Source: Theropithecus gelada
Taxonomy: Eukaryota > Chordata > Mammalia > Primates > Cercopithecidae
Assembly: GCF_003255815.1 (NCBI RefSeq)
Contig: NC_037669.1
Location: forward strand, 135,681,558 to 135,745,557
Direction of reading: 5' to 3'
Length of the DNA: 64,000 nt
Made by a program: the position numbers and the translations under genes. The notes below the pieces were generated by a model. It searched no databases and was not told the DNA's origin. It saw nothing but the letters and a program-made list of their open reading frames with translations. Positions within the stretch are counted from its first letter, which is position 1. Every line of letters begins with the position of its first letter. Shown here in pieces: positions 32,391 to 43,045 of the stretch.

Positions 32391-33174
32391 TGCCAAAGTG
32401 CAGAATTTGCAGATGTCTTACACTTATTCTTGCATTAAGCAATACGCTTGATCAGATTTAACTGGATTATTTGTGAATGAGTATGATAAAATGCTCAATT
32501 AAAATATTTTCAATTAATAATGTAATCCATTTTGGCTGGACATTCAATCAGAGTAGGAAAAACAAATGAACAAATAAATGACTAACCAAAATGCTAAAAC
32601 CTTCAAGGTTAAACGTAATAAGGCATAACCACTTGTCAAACTATGGCATTTGAATATGCTTGGCAAAGAATTATGTGTATTTACCTAATACACAATAATG
32701 TCATTAATTTCAAATGTGATCTGGGGTGAAATCAATTATTTTTCTGAGGCAATGTAATGGTTTCTCTAGCTTTAATATAATTAACTTCCCGTTGGGCACC
32801 CAGGCATTCACACTGAAGTGCCAATCACACTAAGCCATTTCCACTGCTCTTTCTGTGGCAGCTCTGGAGGCAGCATCCTGACTCCCTTCTTACATGGCCA
32901 GAAAATCTGCTGCCACAGACAATGCCTGAGAAAGTTCCAAGAACGGAGCTGGGCTCATCAGGGTTGACTGCTTCTGTTCTCAGAATTGTTGTTTAATTCC
33001 TGATGAATTTATCGACGGAAGACCATACTTTAGATAAATTATTCAAATTTGTATATGAGAATAAGTATTTTTTTCCAGGAGCCAGTAGATTCATAATTAA
33101 GTGTAATGGTCTAGAGAATACAACTTTCCCTTTTTTCACTCAATAATAATAAAGATATATATAATAGCAAGAAA
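32391..33174. other. AT-rich single-copy DNA, possible conserved segment
   Basis: No repeat is recognised. 32400-32800 has several TAAT-type homeodomain-like words. There is no exon evidence. Confidence 0.35.
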
Positions 33175-33420
33175 ACAATAATAGTACTTATCACTGATTA
33201 TCTGTGTCCCACACTGTTCTAAGCACCTTACATGTATTGACTCAATTCATCCTCACATCAACCAATGAACTAGTATTAGTAATAACAATACTATTATTAT
33301 TTCCAATTTTCAGATGAGGAAACTGAGCTAGAGAGCCTAAGTAAGGTCATGTAACTATAAAGGATTGAAACCCAGGCAATTTGTCTGCAGCAATTCTGCT
33401 CTTCAATTTAATGCCGCCCT
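33175..33420 (-). mobile_element. MIR SINE, antisense, near full length
   Basis: 'cacactgttctaagcaccttac', 'attcatcctcacatcaacc', 'cagatgaggaaactgagc' and 'ggattgaaacccaggcaatttg' follow antisense MIR. Confidence 0.88.
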
Positions 33421-33693
33421 GCCTAAACAATAGCAGTGATATAAAGTTGTGATACTTAATCAGATGTTGATGAAGTTCACATGAGCACAATATACATGTC
33501 AAAGTTTTCTCTTGCATTTAACTGTTTCTTCACTCCGCTTTCCTATTTACACAATTGTTTCTCATTACAATAATAATCACATCATTCTAGAAATTTTAAA
33601 AATTATGCTTTAATTTAGAAAATTCAGAATGTATAGAAGAGCATCAATAATGAAAAATCAGCCATAATCCTTTCACTGTACACTTTTCGGTCT

Positions 33694-33777
33694 TAGATAG
33701 ATAGATATGTGTAGATGTGCATATAGATGTTGACATCCAGATAGATATAGATGGATGTAGAGCTACAGACACAGATG
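33694..33777. repeat. imperfect TAGA/GATG-rich tract
   Basis: 'tagatagatagatat' followed by irregular 'agatgt', 'gatagatatagatggatg' units. Confidence 0.8.
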
Positions 33778-33893
33778 TAAGCTCTATGAGAAGAGTATTC
33801 TTGTCTAGTTTTTTTACTGTTGTATTTTAAGTTCCTAGAACACGTTTGGCACAGGGTGAGGGGTTAATAATATTTGTTGAATAAATATAGACA
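33775..33893 (+). mobile_element. L2 LINE 3' end, sense
   Basis: 'gtaagctctatgagaagag', 'ttcctagaacacgtttggcac' and 'atatttgttgaataaatat' follow the L2 3' terminus. Confidence 0.75.
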
Positions 33894-33904
33894 AATAATT
33901 CACT

Positions 33905-34269
33905 CATTGCAGTGACTCACGCCTGTAATCCCAGCACTTTGGGAGGCCAAGGTGCGAGAATCACTTGAGCCCAGGAGTTAGCGACCAGCCTGGGCAACAT
34001 AGTGAGACCCTGTCTCTACAAAAAATTTTAAAAATTTGCTGGGTGTGGTGGCATGGGCCTGTACTCCCAGCTACTTGGCAGGCTGAGGTGGGAGGATCCC
34101 TTGAGCCCAGGAGGTCAAGGTTGCAATGAGCCGTAATCATGTGCACTGTCTCTGTTGCTTAGGCTGCACTCTAGCCTAGGCAACTGAGAGAGACCCTATC
34201 TCAAATAAAATAAAATAAAATAAAATAAAATAAAATAAAATAAAATAAAATAAAATAAAATAAATAAAA
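33905..34269 (+). mobile_element. AluJ SINE with (AAAAT)n tail
   Basis: It starts inside the left arm ('attgcagtgactcacgcc'). It has AluJ wording ('caggagttagcgaccagcctgggcaacatagtgagacc') and ends 'gagagaccctatctc' before a pentanucleotide tail at 34204-34269. The right arm carries an irregular stretch near 34140-34175. Confidence 0.95.
34204..34269. repeat. (AAAAT)n microsatellite, about 12 units
   Basis: Twelve or so near-perfect pentamers make up the tail of the AluJ and are likely to be length-variable. Confidence 0.97.
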
Positions 34270-34408
34270 AATTCTAAAAATATTTATTGAGAGCCTTTTC
34301 TGTTCCAGGCACTGCTCTGGGCAGTAGGGCTATCACAATGAAAAACAGTGATCCCTGCCCTCATGGAGCATCATGATAGTGGGGAGTGACTGACAATAAA
34401 TAAATTTA

Positions 34409-34457
34409 CGTGTGTGTATATATTATTCACACACATACACATATATACATACACATT
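34409..34457. repeat. TG/TA/CA-rich simple tract
   Basis: 'gtgtgtgtatatattattcac' followed by 'acacatacacatatatac', an imperfect, partly self-complementary dinucleotide-rich stretch inside the L2. Confidence 0.85.
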
Positions 34458-34672
34458 TCAAAGGGTGATAAAGTCAGGTGGTGACGAGCTTCATGGGAAA
34501 AAATGAAGCAGGGAAGGGGTATGTGGAGTAGGAATGGGGTGGCTATGTGGAATACGGAGCCAGTGCTGATGGTTTCACCGAAGACCTGCGCTGTGAGATG
34601 AGACCTGAAACTGGGGAATAGGCAGCCATGTGGATGGCTGGGGAAGAGCAGGAAGGGAGAAACAAGTCCAAA

Positions 34673-34734
34673 GGCACTGGAGTAGGAGGGGCTTGGTCTG
34701 TTTGAGGAACATCCCGGGGGATGGTGTGGCAGGA
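34673..34734. repeat. source arm of a 62-bp exact inverted repeat
   Basis: From 'ggcactggagtaggagggg' to 'ggtgtggcagga', inside the antisense L2. Its exact reverse complement is at 36148-36209. The L2 context continues on both sides here but not at the other copy, so this is the parental site. Confidence 0.95.
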
Positions 34735-35162
34735 GCAGAGTAAGCTGAGATGGGAAGAATGATGAGGGCAGTAAAGTTCTGGGGAATTGGGGTGTCAGAG
34801 CATGTAGGGCTATGTTAGGCCATTGTGAAGGCTTTAGCTTTGATTCTGAGTGTATTGGGAAGTCATTGGATGGTTTTACACAGAGCAGTGATGTGAAATG
34901 ACTTCAGGTTTAAAAGTATCACTGGCTGCTTTGTTGCAAGTGGGCCAAGAGGACAAGGGAGACAGTAGCAGGATCCATTAGGAGGCTATGGCATTAACCC
35001 AGGTGAGAGACGGCAGCTTGGGCTGGATGGTAGCAGAGGAGGAGGTGAGGAGCAGCTGGAATTCGGATACATTTTGAAGGGAGAGTTAACAGGATTTGCT
35101 GACAGATTAGATGTTAGGCAGAAGATAATATAAAGAATTAGGAATGATTCCAACATTTTGGT

Positions 35163-35475
35163 TTTTCTTTTTTTTTAATAAAGGGAGAGAGACAGAGTCT
35201 TGCTCTGTCACCCAGGCTCGAGTGCAATGGAACAACTGTAGCTTACTACAGCCTTGACCTCTTGGGCTCAAGCAATGCTCCCTCCTCAAGCCTCCTGAGT
35301 AGCCAGGACTACAGGCAAGTGTTACCATGCCTACGTAATTTTTTATTTTTATTTTGTAGAGAAGGGGGTCTTGTCATGTTGCCCAGGGTGGTCTCAAACT
35401 CCTGGCCTCAACTGATCCTCCCACCTCAGCCTTCCAAAGCACTGGGATTATAGGCATGAGCCTGTGTGCCCAGCT
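35163..35475 (-). mobile_element. AluJ SINE, antisense
   Basis: T-rich start, 'gacagagtcttgctctgtcacc', AluJ-like 'gtagcttactacagccttgacc', ending 'gcctgtgtgcccagct'. It interrupts the L2. Confidence 0.95.
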
Positions 35476-35869
35476 AGTTTAGACTTTCCTGACTGGAAGC
35501 GTGAGGAAAAATTAACTGTCATTAACTGAGGTGAGGAAAGCTAGAGAAAGGCAGGCTAGGTTGGGATGGTGAGTCAGGGGTTAGGAGTTTGGTTTTGGAT
35601 ATGTGAAGTCTGAGATCCAAGTAGAGATGACAGATGGACAGCTGGATGTACATATCTAGAGCCCCAGAGCTGGGAGAAACTCAGGCTCGATGCAATGATG
35701 TGAATAGTTGATTACAAAATTTACATAATTTTTGAATATGGTAATATACTGTTTTTATTTAACCATATAATTTGAACATTTTCTTACCTGGTTAAATGAA
35801 ATTACATAAATTTGAAATCAATAGTAACGGAACACTGAAGTTTAAGAATAATCCTAGAAAACCACAGTT

Positions 35870-36035
35870 ATTATCTTGTTTAATCCTCACACAAACACCA
35901 TGGTATAGCTATTCTGATGCTCATTCACATGTGAAGAAACGGAGGCTCCAATGGAGTCAAATGGTCTACAGTACGTGGGAGGATAGGACACAAACTTGGA
36001 TTTTCTAAGATTCTTTTTCTACCATACCACCATTG
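35870..36035 (-). mobile_element. MIR SINE, antisense, diverged
   Basis: 'cttgtttaatcctcacacaaac', 'gtgaagaaacggaggctcc' and 'aggacacaaacttggatttt' follow antisense MIR. Confidence 0.65.
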
Positions 36036-36139
36036 CCTTTAATATAACATTTCCAGTTCCACTTTTCTGGAACTCCGACAAATCTATAGAAAGCTCATTG
36101 CAACTAAATATCCATTAAAGATCTCAGGATCTTGCCCCA

Positions 36140-36217
36140 CCTCAGGATCCTGCCACACCATCCCCCGGGATGTTCCTCAAACAGACCAAGCCCCTCCTAC
36201 TCCAGTGCCTCAGGATC
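36140..36217. repeat. templated-insertion-like segment: 62-bp inverted copy between 10-bp direct repeats
   Basis: 36148-36209 is the exact reverse complement (62 of 62) of 34673-34734. It is bounded by cctcaggatc at 36140-36149 and 36208-36217, which overlap its ends by two bases each. A further 'ctcaggatc' lies at 36123-36131. No L2 wording surrounds it. The arrangement looks like a short piece of nearby L2 copied in reverse orientation into a target that was duplicated. Confidence 0.9.
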
Positions 36218-37089
36218 TATAATGGCATGCTGTACATATCGCATAACATGGTGATGCCCAGCTTCTAGCTAACATGATCACTTACAGATGACATAAATTC
36301 ACATAATGATGCACACCTACCACAGTGAGGATTTCATCAGCATTACATAAGAAAACAATTCATCATTCTCTTGGTGTCCTTGCTCAGTTTTGATCTCCTG
36401 GATCCTGGTTTAAGGTCACTGATCTTACTAATCCCAAAGCAACAACAGTCAATTGATCTGAAATGATAAACTGGGAGGAAATCATTGCTTAGTCATAGGG
36501 CTTCACCTTTTTAAATTCCTTTGAAAACCAGTGGCAATGGGTTATGGGAGAGGATGGACAAGGTGGAAGATTGTTGCACATTTTCTTAAAGTCATGGATG
36601 TTTGGCCTCTGATGTCCCCTCTGAGCCACAGACTGAGGACTATCATATCATAAGGTGCTGGTGAGCTGAGGAGAGGAGAAATAGGCTAAAAATAAGGAAA
36701 AAAGGATAAGCTAATACAGAAAAGCAGACGAATGACCGCTGGAAAAAATAATGTTTCTTTCTTTTGCAATGCAGGGGGCCACATTAGTTTTTAACGAGTA
36801 CCAACAGAATGACTCAAACAGCATGATTTTGAAAGAAGTTCTGCAAGTAATATATACTCCTCTTCAGGATAAAATGAGAATGGTGCTATGAGGCACATTC
36901 ATATATTTTTTAAAAGCCCAATATTTGTTTATTTAAAAATAAATGCTTTTTTGCCAAATTATAAAGGACATTCACTCCCTTGTGCACTGTGGGATGTGCT
37001 GTGCTTAAAATATTCATATTTTATATATAGTAGTTATACAGTTCTTTGTTGAAAAACTTTATAGGAATCCATAGTGTAAAACAATAATA
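36218..37089. other. single-copy DNA
   Basis: No gene or confident repeat is seen. Confidence 0.4.
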
Positions 37090-37265
37090 ATAAACTCTAC
37101 TGTTTCTTGAGGGCTTTCCATTCACCAGACATGCTTCTAGATGTTTTAAATAGCAACTTTTTTAACCTTCATCGAAACCATGTTTCACTGATAGGGAAAG
37201 TGAGCTGTGTTTCCTCGCACGGGGCAATGCAGGTGGGAAGAAAGGGAGCTGGAACTCTGGCCCAG
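37090..37265 (-). mobile_element. MIR SINE, antisense, diverged
   Basis: 'tcttgagggctttccattcacc', 'cagacatgcttctagatg', 'ttcactgatagggaaagtgag' and 'ggcaatgcaggtgggaag' follow antisense MIR. Confidence 0.55.
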
Positions 37266-37291
37266 AAGCAGTTCGGGCTCTCCCTTCAATT

Positions 37292-37310
37292 AAAAAAAAA
37301 AAAAAAAAAA
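37292..37310. repeat. poly(A) run
   Basis: Nineteen A with no retroposon body attached that I can recognise. Confidence 0.9.
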
Positions 37311-37910
37311 TGGAACGAGAAAAACCCTACCAGGGATCACTAAGATAATAATTTCCACAGGCATATGCAATGTTTTCTAATTTTCTTGAAAACCTCTACC
37401 CTTTCCCAAAAGACTCCCAAGGAAATTGCAGAGATGTAAGTTGATGCAAGGCTGTTTGCAGTGACTGGGAGGCAAGGTGAGGGAGGGGACTAGAAGATCA
37501 CGGCCAGAGAGGAGACCTGGTGAGCGAGTAGAGCAGGTTTCCTCTGGGCTCCTGCTCTGGCTTCCCAGCTGTCCTCCCAGCAGGGCTCAGAGCACAATTC
37601 CTCCCTTCCCTTTCTCCTGCCCTCCTTGCTGTTAGCTGATGGAAGGACAGAAATGACCACCCCAAATTATGTCATGACCTTAGCTTTACTGTTGGTGGCA
37701 GAAGGGACGGAAATAACAAACCCAAATTATGTCATAACCTTAGCTTTGTTGTTGGTGATGGTGGTTTGTTTCAAGTGGAGGGATGATATGAAGTAATCAA
37801 AGAAATTCTCAAGCCTCATTCTGCCGAAAGTTTTAATCTTTTAAAATAAATCCATCTCCAGTGAGACCTATGGTGGCTCAAAGATGAAAAGGATTCATTG
37901 ATGTAAACCT
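37311..37910. other. single-copy DNA with a 60-bp tandem duplication
   Basis: No gene is seen. 37641-37760 is a tandem duplication, listed separately. Confidence 0.45.
37641..37760. repeat. 60-bp tandem duplication
   Basis: Two copies at 37641-37700 and 37701-37760. 'cccaaattatgtcat(g/a)acct' occurs at 37661 and 37721, and 'tagcttt..tgttggtg' at 37681 and 37741. Roughly one base in seven differs. Confidence 0.93.
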
Positions 37911-38440
37911 GCGCTGTCTAATGAGGTAGCTACTAGCCACAGGTGGCTGCTGTTCACTCAAAACAACAATAATTAATTAGCATAATTAAGAAACTGAATT
38001 TTTAATATTATTTAGTTTTAATTATTTACACACACAAATTATTTTAACTATGTCTGGAACAACTTGGAAACATGAATCAACTTTTTCAACAGTAAATTTT
38101 ATGAAATCTAAGTACAGATTAAGGATTTCTCATAAAACTTTAGCATTCAAATTGAATTTTCCTCAGGTACAAAATACTCACCAGATTTTGAAGATTTAGT
38201 ATTAAAAAATATATAGAATATTTCATTAATACCTTTTATATTATGATATATTGATGTGGTATCTGAATCATGATACATGATTACATATTGAAGTCATAAT
38301 GCTATGGATACAGTGGGCAAATAAAATGTATTATTAAAATTAATTTCACCTGTTTCTTTTGACTTTTTAAATACAGCTATCAGAAAATTTAAATTTACAT
38401 ATGTGGCTTCATTATACTTCTACTGGAGAAAGTTGCTGTA
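37911..38440 (-). mobile_element. hAT-like DNA transposon relic
   Basis: It starts 'ctgcgctgtctaatgaggtag', then 'ctactagccacaggtggctg', an AT-rich middle, and 'aattaatttcacctgtttct' with 'aatttacatatgtggcttc' near the end. This is the wording of a mammalian MER element whose ends read 'cgctgtccaatacggtagcc'. The family number is uncertain. Confidence 0.6.
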
Positions 38441-38821
38441 GTACTCTCTATCATTTAAAAGTTTGAAATAGTATCCCAAGCATTAGACAGGCTCTGGTGG
38501 CTTTTTAAATAGGTGGAATCACATAAAGGAAAAACAGAACATTGTACTACATGTCATGCAGTCACTAAGTATGTGAAACATTACGTTGTCATACAAAAAG
38601 CAAGAAACTGAATTCTTGAGGGTATCATAAAAAGTTTTCTCCTATAGCTCAAAAATTATGACTTCCTATTCTAACTGTTCCCACTTGAAAGTTTCCACCC
38701 ATTGCAGCATGAGCCCATTTTTTGACCAAAAAATGAATTCACTGTGGAAACTTTCAACACTTTTATTAAGAAGCACCAGACATCTATCCAGTCTTGGTAA
38801 GACAATCGAGTTTCAGAACAG

Positions 38822-38867
<46 letters not shown>

Positions 38868-39773
38868 CAACAGAGAGAGAGATAATGGATAATGTGTGAT
38901 ATGAGTACATGCTTGTGCATAACTTTGTATTTCATTGTGACTTTGGCCATAGAGATTTTGTTTGTTTCTTTCACTTCACCATTTCGAATAAAACACCCAC
39001 CACATCACAACATGCCAGAGGCATCTGCCGATTGAGTGGGAAGTTCAAGGAACTCCCTATTCCTGTAACTCTGGAAAGACAGAGCCAACTAGAGTAATTA
39101 TTCTTAGGACTTACTTCTGACACCACAGTCCCTCTCTTGTAACGTGGACCTGTTTCTTTAGGATTTCATAATTGCTGGAAAGTTCGAAAGAAACATTGCT
39201 CTTCCAGCCTTTCTTTTTTAGGCTACTAAAAGACACCTCTGCAGAAACTTGTGCAGTCAGTAAGGGAAGTGTACTTTGTGGAGCCAGTGATGACAAATTC
39301 CCAAGTTAATTGTAGGTTCAACTTGTGCTGCATTTTATTATATTATTTGTATAGAAAGCCCAGAGAAAGGGAGCTTTGAAAGTTGCTTAATTTCTAAATT
39401 TGAAAAATAGGAGGCTTTTGGGTTTCTAAAATGTAGTGAGGAAAAAATCAGAGCACTTGGGTTTAATTGGTACCTGACTGCTGATGTCACCGCCCCTCTG
39501 TGGGGTTCTATTGTCCCATCAGCAACTTGGGCAGATGATCCCTGCCCCCGCAGAGGTCAAAGGAAAACTTTAAACCTTAAATAAGTTCTTGAAAAAAAAA
39601 AATGAAAACAGAATTTAAGTTATTTTCTGTGGTTTCCACCTTGGTCTTACTTGATGTGTTTCTTTTGGAAACTGGCCTTGCAGAATGAAAGTTTTCTTGT
39701 TCACATTCATTCCTCTATAAGTTATGCATTATGACAGGTTTTCAAGCATTTCTTCTCAGTATATCTCTCATTT
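38441..39773. other. single-copy DNA
   Basis: No gene is seen. It contains the dinucleotide repeat at 38824-38866. Confidence 0.4.
38824..38866. repeat. (GT)16 followed by (GA)5 microsatellite
   Basis: An uninterrupted GT tract at 38824-38856 runs into AG/GA units to 38866, with further 'agagagagaga' at 38872-38882. It is likely polymorphic in length. Confidence 0.98.
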
Positions 39774-40279
39774 GGGATCACCTTCCTTCCTTCTTTTCCC
39801 TCTCTCTCTCTCTCTCTCTTTTCTTTCTTTCTCTTCTTCTTTTTATTCTTTTTTATTCTTTTTTCTTGCTTTCTCTCTCTCTTTCTCTCTCTCTTTTTCT
39901 TTCTTTTTTCATTCTTTCTTCTTTTTTTCTTGCTTGCTTGCTTTCTCTCTCTCTCTCTCCTCTCTCTCTTTTTTTTTTTTTTTTGACAGGGTCCCAATCT
40001 GTCACTCAGGCATGAGTGCAGTGGCATGATCATGGCTCACTGTAGCCTCGACCTCCCAGGCTATAGAAATCCTCCCACGTCAGCCTCCCAAGTAGCTGGG
40101 ACTACAGGTGCACACCACCATGCCTGGCTAATTTTTGTGTTTTAGTTTTTGTAGAAACAGGGACTCCCTATGTTCTCCAGGCTGGTCTTGAACTCCTGGG
40201 CTCAAGCGATCCACCTGCCTTGGCCTCCCAAAGTGCTAGGATTACAGGGCTGAGCCACCATGGCCAACCCTGGGGTCAC
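39774..40279 (-). mobile_element. AluJ SINE, antisense, with 200-bp pyrimidine tail
   Basis: The Alu body runs about 39985-40269, from 'gacagggtcccaatctgtc' to 'gagccaccatggccaaccc'. Before it, 39782-39984 is CT- and T-rich. A near-repeat gggatcac at 39774-39781 and ggggtcac at 40272-40279 suggests that the pyrimidine tract is the expanded Alu tail. Confidence 0.85.
39782..39984. repeat. CT/CTTT pyrimidine tract
   Basis: About 200 bp with almost no purines, with blocks of CT, TTTC and TTGC and a final run of 16 T. Open frames on either strand here are artefacts. Confidence 0.97.
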
Positions 40280-41640
40280 ATTTTCTTTAGTATGAAATTA
40301 CAAGCATTTTATAATAATAAAATAATGTTATGGGAGGAAAAACAATATCTGATACTCTGAAGATTCAAAATCGAGTCCCTCAAAAGTGGCTGTAGTTGAG
40401 TATTAGAAACCTGTACGTGATATGGAATATTTCCAAACTGAATTTTGATTAAGAAGATAAATTTGCTCATTTACAAAATTAGCAAAACAATTCTAACTTT
40501 TGAGTTATAAGTATGATTTGGCTTTATTTTGTCTCTGTAAGTTAAAAAAAAAAAAAAACTATGATTTTGCAGCAGTGTTTGAATTAACAAAGACCTTTCA
40601 GGTAGGTCAACATGCAGGGCTAACTGTTTTTTGTTTTGCAAGAAGGCAAGTGGAGTGTTGAATGTCAATGAGGAAACTGTCCAGGCAATGAGGACATGTC
40701 CTTTTACTCAGTTTCAGGCCTCTGACCCTTCTCTCAGAGGGTTTGCAAGGGCCACTGTGCTTACGCTTGTTAGACTGAGAATCTACACATGTGGGTCTCA
40801 AGTCAATGTCAGCAAATTATGTTAATTAAAATAGTGGGGTTCTTTGGTGAAGTATCATATGTCCTTTATAAAATACTTAGATATTTCCAATCTGCATTTG
40901 TTTCTGTTTAAATGATGGTACATGTGAATATACTTTTAAAAATCTTAAACAAATTGCACTGCAGCATCCATTTGTGTGATACATGATTAATCTTTTAGAC
41001 TGAAACACAAGTCCCTATAAATCAGGCTTAACAGACACTGAAATATCGAGTGATATTATTTCAAATGTGTTATATCCCAAGGCAACTAATTAGGAATGCC
41101 TTCAATCTTTCTCTGATCTGACACTATAAATGAATAATAACCAAGCTAGTAGACTAGATTCTGGAATGGAAATCTTTCTTCTGGGTATTGAGTATGAACT
41201 ACTATTCTTAATAAGGTCACAAATTTTGCTGGTTGGAAACTTGAATACAAAACATATTGAGTCTAACCAGATACACTGCAAGTTGTAACACCTTAGTTGT
41301 TCTGGAACTAAATAGGGACAGTTGAATATCCCCTACCTGTCTCACTGGCTCTGGTCTCTTTCTTTCTTTCCTTTTTTTTTTTTTTTTTGGAGGGGAGATA
41401 TACTTGATTAAGCAGGCCTGGTGAAGTTTATCTCAATTCTCCATTAGAGACAGCATCTGAGTGTACCTTTCAGCAAAGTAGAGAAACAGGAATGAGGAAC
41501 CGTCTTTATTCTTTGGGACTTTAGTCTAATCCTGTGGAAGTTTCTTCACATACCTTCCTTATGGCATCTTAAAGAAAGGGTAATTGATGTTTTTAATTTG
41601 CTGTGCTTGGGCCAGGTGATTTGAGTCTTTAAATGTCTTT
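40280..41640. other. AT-rich single-copy DNA
   Basis: No gene is seen. It contains 15 A at 40544-40558 and 17 T at 41372-41388. Confidence 0.4.
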
Positions 41641-41969
41641 AAAGATATTATGGGCTGGGTGCGGTGGCTCATGTCTGTAATCCCAGCACTTTGGGAGGCT
41701 GAGGTGGGCAGATCGCCTGAGGTCGGGAGTTTGAGACCAGCCTGATCAACATGGAGAAACCCCATCTCTACTAAAAATATAAAATTAGCCGGGCATGGTG
41801 GTGCGCCCTTGTAATCCCAGTTACTCGCAAGGCTGAGGTAGGAGAATCGCGTGAACCTGGGAGGCAGAGGTTGTGGTGAGTCAAGATCACGCCAACACCA
41901 TTGCACTCCAGCCTGGGCAACAAAAGAGAAACTCTGTCAAAAAAAAAAAAAAAAAAAAAAGATATTATG
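41641..41969 (+). mobile_element. AluS SINE, sense, with 12-bp target-site duplication
   Basis: The Alu starts at 41653 ('ggctgggtgcggtggctcatg' region) and ends in a long A-tail. aaagatattatg flanks it at 41641-41652 and 41958-41969. The minus-strand 115-codon frame is Alu-derived. Confidence 0.96.
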
Positions 41970-41983
41970 ACAATACCTCTACT

Positions 41984-42565
41984 GTGGGGGGCCTTTAACA
42001 TGCCCCCAAGGGCCCCATGTCCTGGTATTCATTAATCACATGTCACACAAATGGCTCCTGCAGTGCAATTTGTTTAAGATATTTTTGTAACCTCTTCCCT
42101 TTGAGCATGGGCTGGACCCAATAACTCCTAGCAAATAGAATGTGGCAAGAGTAATGGATGTCACTTCTGAGATTAGGTCACAAAAAAAGTGCTGGCTGCC
42201 TTCAGGCTCACCCTCTCTGGCTCTCTGGCTTGCTCACCCTGTGGGAAGCCAGCCTCCCTGTTATGAACTGCTCCCTAAAGAGGCCCATGTGGCAGGGAAC
42301 TGAGGGAGGCCTCTGGCCAACAGCCAGAGAGGAGCCCGGCAACAGTCACATGAGCTTGGAAGTGGCTCTTTCTGCTGCTGAGCCCTGAGATGACTGCAGC
42401 TCAGGCCAACACCTTAACTGTGGCCTTGTGAGGGTCCCTGAGCCAGAGGACCCAGCTAAGCCACCTGGATTCCTGGTGCCCAAAAACTATGAGACCTTAA
42501 ATGTGGCTTGAAACTGCTAAATTTTGAAGTGATTTGCTGCACAGCAATAGACAACTGATACAACC
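41984..42565 (+). mobile_element. MaLR-type LTR (MLT1-like)
   Basis: 'cctcttccctttgagcatggg', 'tgtcacttctgagattaggtc', 'tgggaagccagcctccctg', 'aggcccatgtggcagggaac', 'gcccggcaacagtcacatg', 'gaccctgagat'-like text and the 3' end 'cacagcaatagacaactgatac' are in the order of an old MaLR LTR that I associate with MLT1. There is no internal coding sequence. Confidence 0.7.
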
Positions 42566-42574
42566 TCCAACACT

Positions 42575-42695
42575 TAATATGTTCACTTGTCTGAATGTGA
42601 GCTCTTTGAGGCCAGGGTCTTGGTTGGATTCATCATTTTCTATCTGGTACCTAGCCCACTGCCTGTACATATAGGAATTCGGTAAATGTTTGAGA
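42575..42695 (+). mobile_element. L2 LINE 3' end, sense
   Basis: 'gtgagctctttgaggccagg', 'ggtacctagcccactgcctg' and 'ggaattcggtaaatgtttgag' follow the L2 3' terminus. Confidence 0.8.
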
Positions 42696-42757
42696 AAGGA
42701 AGGAAGAAAGAGGAGGAGAAAAGGATGGAGAGAGGGAGAGAGAAAAGGAAAAGGTAG
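42695..42757. repeat. GA-rich low-complexity tract
   Basis: Purine-rich text of GGAA, GAGG and GAGA units after the L2 end. Confidence 0.85.
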
Positions 42758-42934
42758 GTATCAGTGAAAGCACGAAGACTCAAGCTCCAGTTCACTTGAC
42801 AGAAAGCTGTGGGTTAACAGTCGGCTGCTAATGAAGAACTGTCACTGAATGCACAGATATTACCTCTACTTCTAATTTAATTTTACAATTGGCAAATTGC
42901 TTCACAATCACTCATAGAAGACTTCTCTCCTTTG

Positions 42935-43045
42935 GTATGTGCTACAATCATCTAAGGAGCTTTTGTCAAACATGTGAGTACAGAATGCCAGATCCACTCT
43001 GTTAGATGTCTAGGGTGAGCCCAGGCATCTGTGTTGCTCCTGACT
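42935..43045. mobile_element. hAT-Charlie fragment
   Basis: 'gctacaatcatctaaggagctt', 'acagaatgccagatccactc' and 'gagcccaggcatctgtg' have MER5/MER58-like wording. The ends are not preserved. Confidence 0.45.

Larger units (their letters stand above)
34280..35700 (-). mobile_element. long L2 LINE, antisense, split by an AluJ
   Basis: 34280-35157 and 35479-35700 follow the reverse complement of L2. Markers in order are 'ttattgagagccttttctg', 'ccctgccctcatggagcatc', 'gagatgagacctgaaactgg', 'gattctgagtgtattggg', 'aagtcattggatggttttac', 'aggaggctatggcattaacc', 'aacaggatttgctgacagatt' and, past the AluJ, 'gagtttggttttggatatg'. This covers the L2 3' UTR and part of ORF2. It includes a CA/TG-rich insert at 34409-34457 and the source of the inverted copy at 36148-36209. 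Confidence 0.85.

Noticed and set aside
39722..40033. 103-codon Lys/Arg-rich minus frame and Phe/Ser plus frames
   Set aside because: Products of the CT tract beside an AluJ.
41559..41906. 115-codon minus frame
   Set aside because: AluS-derived.
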